A DNA stretch of 11,295 bases from Vicinamibacteria bacterium. GTDB taxonomy: Bacteria > Acidobacteriota > Vicinamibacteria > Fen-336 > JAGNNV01. The notes below the pieces were generated by a model. It ran no database searches, had not been told where the DNA came from, and saw nothing but the letters and a program-made list of their open reading frames with translations. Both the position numbers and the translations under genes were made by a program. The stretch is taken from NCBI GenBank assembly GCA_016650185.1, contig JAENWE010000362.1:1-11295 (forward strand), written 5' to 3'. Below, one piece after another: positions 7,435-11,295 of this stretch. Each line of letters starts with the position of its first letter. The first letter of the stretch is position 1.

Positions 7435-7812
7435 TTGAGTCTGGCGCCCGACCCAGGTGAAGGCACCCCGGGCGATATCGTTCGGAGCCTGGTGCGAAAA
7501 ATCCCACCCGGCCGTGCCGCGACGTACGGAACCGTGGGCCGTGTCGCCACGGCCCTGGGCCGGCCGATCGGAGGAGCCCGGACGGTGGCCTGGATCCTCG
7601 CTTCCCTCCGGGGCGACGACCAGACCCCTTGGTATCGCGTGGTGGGGGCTGGCGGCATCCTTCTCTTGAAGGACCGTCGCGGCGCACTTCAAATGCGCCG
7701 GCTGAAGGATGAAGGTGTGCGCTTTGTTCAAGGGGTCATCGCCCGCCCTTGCCTGATTGACGATGTGGAACTGCTCTCGACCCGTCGTCGCCGACTTCGG
7801 TCGGGGACCTGA
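7435..7812 (+). CDS. atl: Alkyltransferase-like protein (ATL; MGMT fold without active-site Cys)
   Basis: This small protein has the fold of the O6-methylguanine-DNA methyltransferase C-terminal domain. Seen in sequence: IPPGRAATYG with the nucleotide-flipping Tyr at Y31, GGARTV with the probable arginine finger R49, and PWYRVVGAGGILL in place of the methyltransferase PCHRV box, so W66 stands where the methyl-accepting Cys would be. This is the diagnostic change of ATL proteins, which bind O6-alkylguanine without repairing it and flag it for nucleotide excision repair. The protein is 125 aa, slightly longer than many ATLs, with a very basic tail (RRRRLRSG). The start is TTG at 7435: an in-frame stop at 7429-7431 rules out anything further upstream, and a later GTG would cut into the domain. 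It follows the surA-like gene by 10 bp in the operon containing mfd, which fits a repair role. It ends one base from the convergent RNase gene. Confidence 0.9.
   Translation: MSLAPDPGEGTPGDIVRSLVRKIPPGRAATYGTVGRVATALGRPIGGARTVAWILASLRGDDQTPWYRVVGAGGILLLKDRRGALQMRRLKDEGVRFVQGVIARPCLIDDVELLSTRRRRLRSGT
7791..7804 (+). terminator. Short UUCG-loop hairpin at the convergent gene junction (possible weak 3' end signal)
   Basis: CCGAC-TTCG-GTCGG forms a perfect 5-bp stem closed by a C(UUCG)G tetraloop, an unusually stable loop in RNA. It lies in the last codons of the ATL gene, just before its stop. No run of T follows on the + strand, so it is not a canonical Rho-independent terminator. It may help stabilise or mark the 3' end of the + strand mRNA, or be incidental to the Arg-rich codons there. 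Confidence 0.25.
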
Positions 7813-7813
7813 A

Positions 7814-9307
7814 TCAGACCGTCGGGGGCGCGGTCAAGAGGTCGAACTGCTCCTGACTCAGTAGCGGATCTGCCTCCACACCGAGGGGTTCAGACAGCAA
7901 GCTTGAGATCGAAGACAGGAAGCCGCTGTCCCGCTCCTCAAGCAGCACCTCAGCGACAGACGGCGCGGCGCGCAGGGTCAGCTTTTGCGCCTTCAACTCG
8001 GTCGGGAGCTTGCGAATCTCATCGTAGATCTCCGTGAGGATTGTCGGGACGCTCTTAACCCGCCCCGCCCCGCCGCATTCGGGGCAGGTTTCGCAAAGAG
8101 TCTTGCCCAGAGATTCGCGAACCCTTTTTCGGGTCAGGATCACCAGACCGAACTCACTGACGGAAAGAACGCGACTGGTCGCCCGGTCTCGACGCAGTTC
8201 TCCGTCAAGGACGGCAAGGACCTTCTTGCGGTTCCGTCGGTCCTTCATGTCGATCAGATCGAGCACGATGATCCCGCCCAGGTCGCGCAGGCGGAGTTGT
8301 CGGGCGATTTCCCGAGCAGCTTCGATGTTGTTCTTGACGATCGTCTCTTCGTGGTCGCTCTTGCCCACGAATCGACCGGTGTTCACGTCGATCGACACCA
8401 GGGCCTCGGTTTCTTCGATGACGATCGAGCCCCCGGATTCAAGAGGAACACGGGCCTTGAGGGCGCGCTCCAATTCCGCGTTGATCCCGAAATCATCGAA
8501 GATGTGACCGGGACGATTGACCAGCCGGACTTTCGACAGAAGCTCAGGATCCACGCGATCAAGAAAGTTGTAGACCTTCTTGTGCAATTCGGGGTCATCC
8601 ACATGAACGCCCGCGACATCCTTGCCCAGCAGGTCGCGCAGCAACCGTTCGACCAGCGAGGGCTCTTTGTAGAGCAGCATCGGCGCTTTTCCCCTGGAGG
8701 CCACGCCGCGGACTTCATCCCAGGTGCGGATCAGGTTCCGGGCGTCGCGTTCCAGATCCACGATCTCCCGACCCAGAGCCGCGGTCCGGCCGATGAACCC
8801 CCCCCCCCCGTTTTCGCGCCGGATGCCTTTCAGAAAACTTTTGAGACGCCGCCGCTCTTCGTCGTCTTGAACCCGCCTCGACACGCCCACGTGCTCCACG
8901 GTGGGAAGGAAGACCATGAAACGGCCGGGCAGGGAGATGTGTGCAGTGATGCGTGCGCCTTTGGTCCCGAGGGACTCCTTGACTACCTGCACCACGATGT
9001 CCTGCCCCGGACTGACCAAATCTTCTATGGGCGCCGCCTTGGCCCCACGCTCTTCCTCTTCAAGCAGATTCTCCGGAAGATCCTCGAAGACGTCCTCCGC
9101 GTGCATAAAAGCGTCGCGCTCCAGACCGATGTCGACGAACGCCGACCCCATTCCTGGAAGCACGCGGCTGACCCGCCCCTTGTAGATATTCCCGGCCGTG
9201 GAGGCGTGCTCCGAACGCTCGATGAAGAACTCGGCGACCTGAGAGTCCTCGAGGAGCGCTACGCGGGTTTCTTTGGGAGACGACGTGACGACAAGTTCGC
9301 GCCTCAT
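7814..9307 (-). CDS. rng: Ribonuclease E/G family endoribonuclease (RNase G type)
   Basis: This is a cytoplasmic single-strand endoribonuclease for rRNA maturation and mRNA decay. At 497 aa it matches RNase G (E. coli 489) and lacks the long degradosome-scaffold tail of RNase E. It begins MRRELVV, then has an S1 RNA-binding domain (NIYKGRVSRVLPGMGSAFVDIG). An RNase H-like and 5'-sensor region includes GFIGRTAALG. The two metal-binding Asp residues of the DNase I-like catalytic domain are D307 (SIDVN) and D350 (VLDLIDM), spaced exactly as D303 and D346 of E. coli RNase E. The Zn-link CPEC is at 408-411. Oddity: a run of 12 G (coding strand) encodes four Gly just before GFIGRTA. The start ATG has only a weak ribosome site and lies 60 bp downstream of the rodA stop; that gap holds nothing else recognisable, so the gene is probably the last of the mrdA-rodA-rng operon. 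Its stop is one base from the stop of the convergent ATL gene. Confidence 0.95.
   Translation of the reverse strand: MRRELVVTSSPKETRVALLEDSQVAEFFIERSEHASTAGNIYKGRVSRVLPGMGSAFVDIGLERDAFMHAEDVFEDLPENLLEEEERGAKAAPIEDLVSPGQDIVVQVVKESLGTKGARITAHISLPGRFMVFLPTVEHVGVSRRVQDDEERRRLKSFLKGIRRENGGGGFIGRTAALGREIVDLERDARNLIRTWDEVRGVASRGKAPMLLYKEPSLVERLLRDLLGKDVAGVHVDDPELHKKVYNFLDRVDPELLSKVRLVNRPGHIFDDFGINAELERALKARVPLESGGSIVIEETEALVSIDVNTGRFVGKSDHEETIVKNNIEAAREIARQLRLRDLGGIIVLDLIDMKDRRNRKKVLAVLDGELRRDRATSRVLSVSEFGLVILTRKRVRESLGKTLCETCPECGGAGRVKSVPTILTEIYDEIRKLPTELKAQKLTLRAAPSVAEVLLEERDSGFLSSISSLLSEPLGVEADPLLSQEQFDLLTAPPTV
8798..8809. repeat. Homopolymer of 12 C (12 G on the coding strand) inside rng
   Basis: Twelve consecutive C on the + strand read as GGG-GGG-GGG-GGG in the RNase gene, giving four Gly in ENGGGGFIGR. 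Runs this long inside coding sequence are slippage-prone. A gain or loss of three bases would only change the Gly count, while one or two bases would truncate the protein before its catalytic Asp residues. It is the longest mononucleotide run I found in the window. Confidence 0.97.
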
Positions 9308-9367
9308 GCCTGACGCACGGATGGGGATGCAGAGAATGTCATTTGGAGAAGCTCGATGTTGGGCCCG

Positions 9368-10456
9368 TCAATTGGCGAAACGGCGCATCCTGACGCTGAG
9401 GATGAGGCCGAGTGAAATAAATGTCGCGAGCACCGAGGATCGACCGGCGCTCATTAGCGGCAGGGGCAGGCCCTTGACGGGGAGAAGACCCGCCACCATG
9501 CCGACATTGTAAACAACCTGGAACGCGAGTGTTGCGGTGAGGCACGAGACCAGTATGGCACCCAGACGATCGCGCGCGAGACGGGCGATGTCCAGGCAAC
9601 GCCAGAGCAGGGCGAGATAGAGACCGAGCGTCCCCGCAACCCCCATAAAGCCGAATTCTTCTGCGAGCACGGAAAAAATGAAATCCGTCTGTCGTGCGGG
9701 GAGATAGCCGAGCTGAGTCTGGGAGCCTTTCCCGTAACCCTTCCCGGTCAGTCCACCCGAACCGACGGCGATCTGCGACTGCTTTTTCTGGTAGCCCGCT
9801 CCTCGCGGGTCCAGGTCCGGGTCGAGAAACGAGTAGATCCGCGCCTTCTGGTAATCCCGCAGCAGAAACTGCCAGGATGCGAGGCCGAAGATGAGCATGA
9901 AAACGCTCAGAATGAGTATGGACTTGTACCGAAGCCCGGCCAGAAAAGCCCCGACGAAGAACATGGGGACGAGGGACACCGCCGTCCCGAGGTCCGGCGC
10001 GGCCGAGATGATGAGGGCCAGCAGACCGGTCACCGCGGCGGGCGCCAGGAGATCACCTAAACCAAGCGAGTCCTTCTTCATTTCCGAGAAGAGCTTTGCC
10101 GTCATCAGGGCCGCCACGATCTTGGCGAATTCGGAGGGTTGGAACTGAACCGGGCCCAGGCTGAGCCATCGGCGGGTCCCTGCGATTCGGGGAGCAAAAC
10201 CAAGCGTCGCCAACAGAATCAGAACGGTCAATCCCATCAGGACGGGAGCGCGGTCGGCTAGCCGCCGATAATCGGAGACCGCCACGAGGAGAAGCAGGAA
10301 CAATCCCACGGCTATCGCTCCGAGCTGAGAGATCCACAACTCCTGGAGCCTGGTCCCTTGGGTCGCGCTGTTTATCATCGCGACGCCCAGGCCACTCAGG
10401 AGCAGGGTCAGTCCGAGTAGCGGATAGTCGAGCCCTTGAAACAGACGCCGCAACAT
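9368..10456 (-). CDS. rodA: Rod-shape peptidoglycan glycosyltransferase RodA (SEDS family)
   Basis: RodA polymerises lipid II into glycan strands during cell elongation, working with the transpeptidase PBP2 encoded just upstream. The 362-aa length is typical, with about ten membrane segments. Hallmarks: FQPSEFAKI after the GTRRWLSLG loop, APDLGTAV, then the large periplasmic loop with GAGYQ, SGGLTGKGYGKGSQTQLGYLPARQTDFIFSVLAEEFGF. D258 in TDFIF matches the catalytic Asp of the family (D262 in E. coli RodA). The last SEDS motif, normally SYGGSS, reads SAGRSS here (A337, R339), which is unusual. The ATG overlaps the mrdA stop by one base (TGATG), and a good AAGGAGA ribosome site lies inside the end of mrdA. 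FtsW is less likely, given the pairing with a PBP2-like gene and the RodA-style motifs. Confidence 0.95.
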   Translation of the reverse strand: MLRRLFQGLDYPLLGLTLLLSGLGVAMINSATQGTRLQELWISQLGAIAVGLFLLLLVAVSDYRRLADRAPVLMGLTVLILLATLGFAPRIAGTRRWLSLGPVQFQPSEFAKIVAALMTAKLFSEMKKDSLGLGDLLAPAAVTGLLALIISAAPDLGTAVSLVPMFFVGAFLAGLRYKSILILSVFMLIFGLASWQFLLRDYQKARIYSFLDPDLDPRGAGYQKKQSQIAVGSGGLTGKGYGKGSQTQLGYLPARQTDFIFSVLAEEFGFMGVAGTLGLYLALLWRCLDIARLARDRLGAILVSCLTATLAFQVVYNVGMVAGLLPVKGLPLPLMSAGRSSVLATFISLGLILSVRMRRFAN

Positions 10457-11295
10457 CAGGGAGAAATCTCCTTGATGGTCGCGCTGCGCCGAAAGAACTT
10501 TTCGAAAATGGCTAGCGCCACCGGCGCCGCCGCGGCTCCCCCGCTCCCGCCGTGGTCGACGAGTACAGCGAGCGCGATTCGTGGATTTTCAAGCGGCGCG
10601 AATCCCGCGAACCAGGCACGGGGCTGGATGGAATCCAAGTCTTTCTTGAGCTTGGAGGAGGAGACCACCTGCGCGGAGCCGGTCTTGCCGGCCACGGTGA
10701 GATCGGCGATTTGCGCGCGCTGCGCCGAACCGCCCGCATTCACGGCCATGAAGAGCCCGCGCCGAATGGCGGCGAGGGTCGAGGGCTTCAAGCCGAGGGA
10801 CCGTGGGCTTTCGTAGGCCACCGGTCGTCCCGACACCAGTCGGACGATGTGGGGTTGCACGAGCTTTCCTCCGTTGGCAATCACCGCCATCATTCTGGCC
10901 ATCTGGAGTGGTGTGGCCAATACCTGACCCTGTCCGATGGCCACCGAAATGGTCTCTCCCGGGTACCAGGGAGCCTTGAACAGGCGTTCTTTCCAGGCAG
11001 GGTCCGGTACCAGACCAGGGGCTTCGTTCGGCAGATCAACCCCGGTCACCGACCCCAGTCCGAACTTTCGAGCGTACTCCGCCAGACGCTGAATATCGAG
11101 TCGCGCCCCGAGCAGATAGAAGTACACATTGCAAGACTCGCCAAGAGCTCGGCCCAGGGAGACGGTACCGTGCCCGGCGGGGCGATTGCACTTGAACACA
11201 TGCCCGTAAATCGAGGCGTATCCCGGACAGTACACGGTGGTCTCCGGCGTGATCAGACCGCCCTCGAGGCCTGCCGCCGCCACCACCACCTTGAA
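10456..11295 (-). CDS. mrdA: Penicillin-binding protein 2 (class B transpeptidase), C-terminal part
   Basis: This is the cell-elongation transpeptidase that cross-links peptidoglycan and partners with RodA. Its 5' end is beyond the right edge. The frame is open through base 11295, so about 280 residues of the transpeptidase domain are present. The SxN motif is SCN (codons at 11128-11136), within LGESCNVYFYLLG. The KTG motif is KTGS (codons at 10675-10686), in AGKTGSAQVV. The stretch IGQGQVLATPLQMARMMAVIANGG between them is typical of class B PBPs. The SxxK serine lies outside the window. The TGA overlaps the rodA ATG by one base. FtsI is the alternative; the neighbouring rodA and the YFYLLG / FGLG spacing favour PBP2. 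Confidence 0.94.
   Translation of the reverse strand, partial: FKVVVAAAGLEGGLITPETTVYCPGYASIYGHVFKCNRPAGHGTVSLGRALGESCNVYFYLLGARLDIQRLAEYARKFGLGSVTGVDLPNEAPGLVPDPAWKERLFKAPWYPGETISVAIGQGQVLATPLQMARMMAVIANGGKLVQPHIVRLVSGRPVAYESPRSLGLKPSTLAAIRRGLFMAVNAGGSAQRAQIADLTVAGKTGSAQVVSSSKLKKDLDSIQPRAWFAGFAPLENPRIALAVLVDHGGSGGAAAAPVALAIFEKFFRRSATIKEISP
10467..10473 (-). promoter_or_regulatory. Strong ribosome-binding site of rodA
   Basis: AAGGAGA on the minus strand, 10 bases before the rodA ATG and inside the last codons of mrdA. It fixes the rodA start and, with the TGATG overlap, suggests re-initiation coupling between the two cell-wall genes. Confidence 0.7.

Noticed and set aside
7435..7812. Active O6-methylguanine-DNA methyltransferase (Ogt/MGMT)
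   Set aside because: The PCHRV cysteine is Trp (PWYRV), so the methyl-transfer reaction is not possible; ATL fits better.
7817..7835. GACCG...CGGTC inverted repeat just past the ATL stop as a terminator
   Set aside because: Only 5-bp arms with a 9-base loop, no T-run, and it lies inside rng coding sequence.
7985..9313. Long + strand open frame of 442 codons opposite rng
   Set aside because: It is antisense to a clearly identified RNase gene with all catalytic motifs; its translation shows no recognisable domain and reads as a GC-rich mirror frame.

Overview
The window is GC-rich, almost entirely coding, and holds two converging gene blocks. The organism looks like a diderm (Gram-negative) bacterium: there is a Wzm/Wzt-type polysaccharide exporter, an ADP-heptose nucleotidyltransferase domain, two periplasmic parvulin-type chaperones and a rod-shape cell-wall pair. 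The orders mfd-parvulin-parvulin and mrdA-rodA-rng bring to mind Acidobacteriota or former deltaproteobacterial lineages. That placement is a low-confidence inference from gene order and protein style; no rRNA or other marker is present.

Block 1 (+ strand, 1-7812) is a tightly packed operon running in from the left edge: the C-terminal half of an ABC-2 permease; a 613-aa protein joining a Wzt-type ATPase (with its sugar-binding C-terminal domain) to a complete RfaE2/HldE2-type nucleotidyltransferase; the transcription-repair coupling factor Mfd; a probable lipoprotein parvulin; a secreted SurA-like parvulin; and a small alkyltransferase-like (ATL) protein whose active-site Cys is replaced by Trp. 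The first four junctions are overlaps (ATGA, GTGA, GTGA and 23 bp), which suggests translational coupling. The last gene follows after a 10-bp gap with a TTG start.

Block 2 (- strand, 11295-7814) runs in from the right edge: the C-terminal part of a class B penicillin-binding protein (PBP2/MrdA), RodA (SEDS glycosyltransferase), and an RNase E/G-family endoribonuclease. mrdA and rodA overlap by one base. The two blocks meet tail to tail with a single base between stop codons. No canonical terminator is seen there, only a short UUCG-loop hairpin at the end of the ATL gene.

Functionally, block 1 mixes envelope biogenesis (polysaccharide export, heptose activation, outer-membrane protein folding) with DNA repair. 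Mfd and the ATL protein are a plausible functional pair, since ATLs are known to hand O6-alkylguanine lesions to nucleotide excision repair. Block 2 is a cell-elongation operon carrying an RNase. The most unusual items are the Wzt-nucleotidyltransferase fusion, which keeps what looks like an old stop/ribosome-site/start at its junction, and a 12-bp G:C homopolymer inside the RNase gene. No mobile element, CRISPR array, tRNA or rRNA was seen. There is no gene-free stretch over 300 bases: the longest gap is 60 bp (9308-9367).
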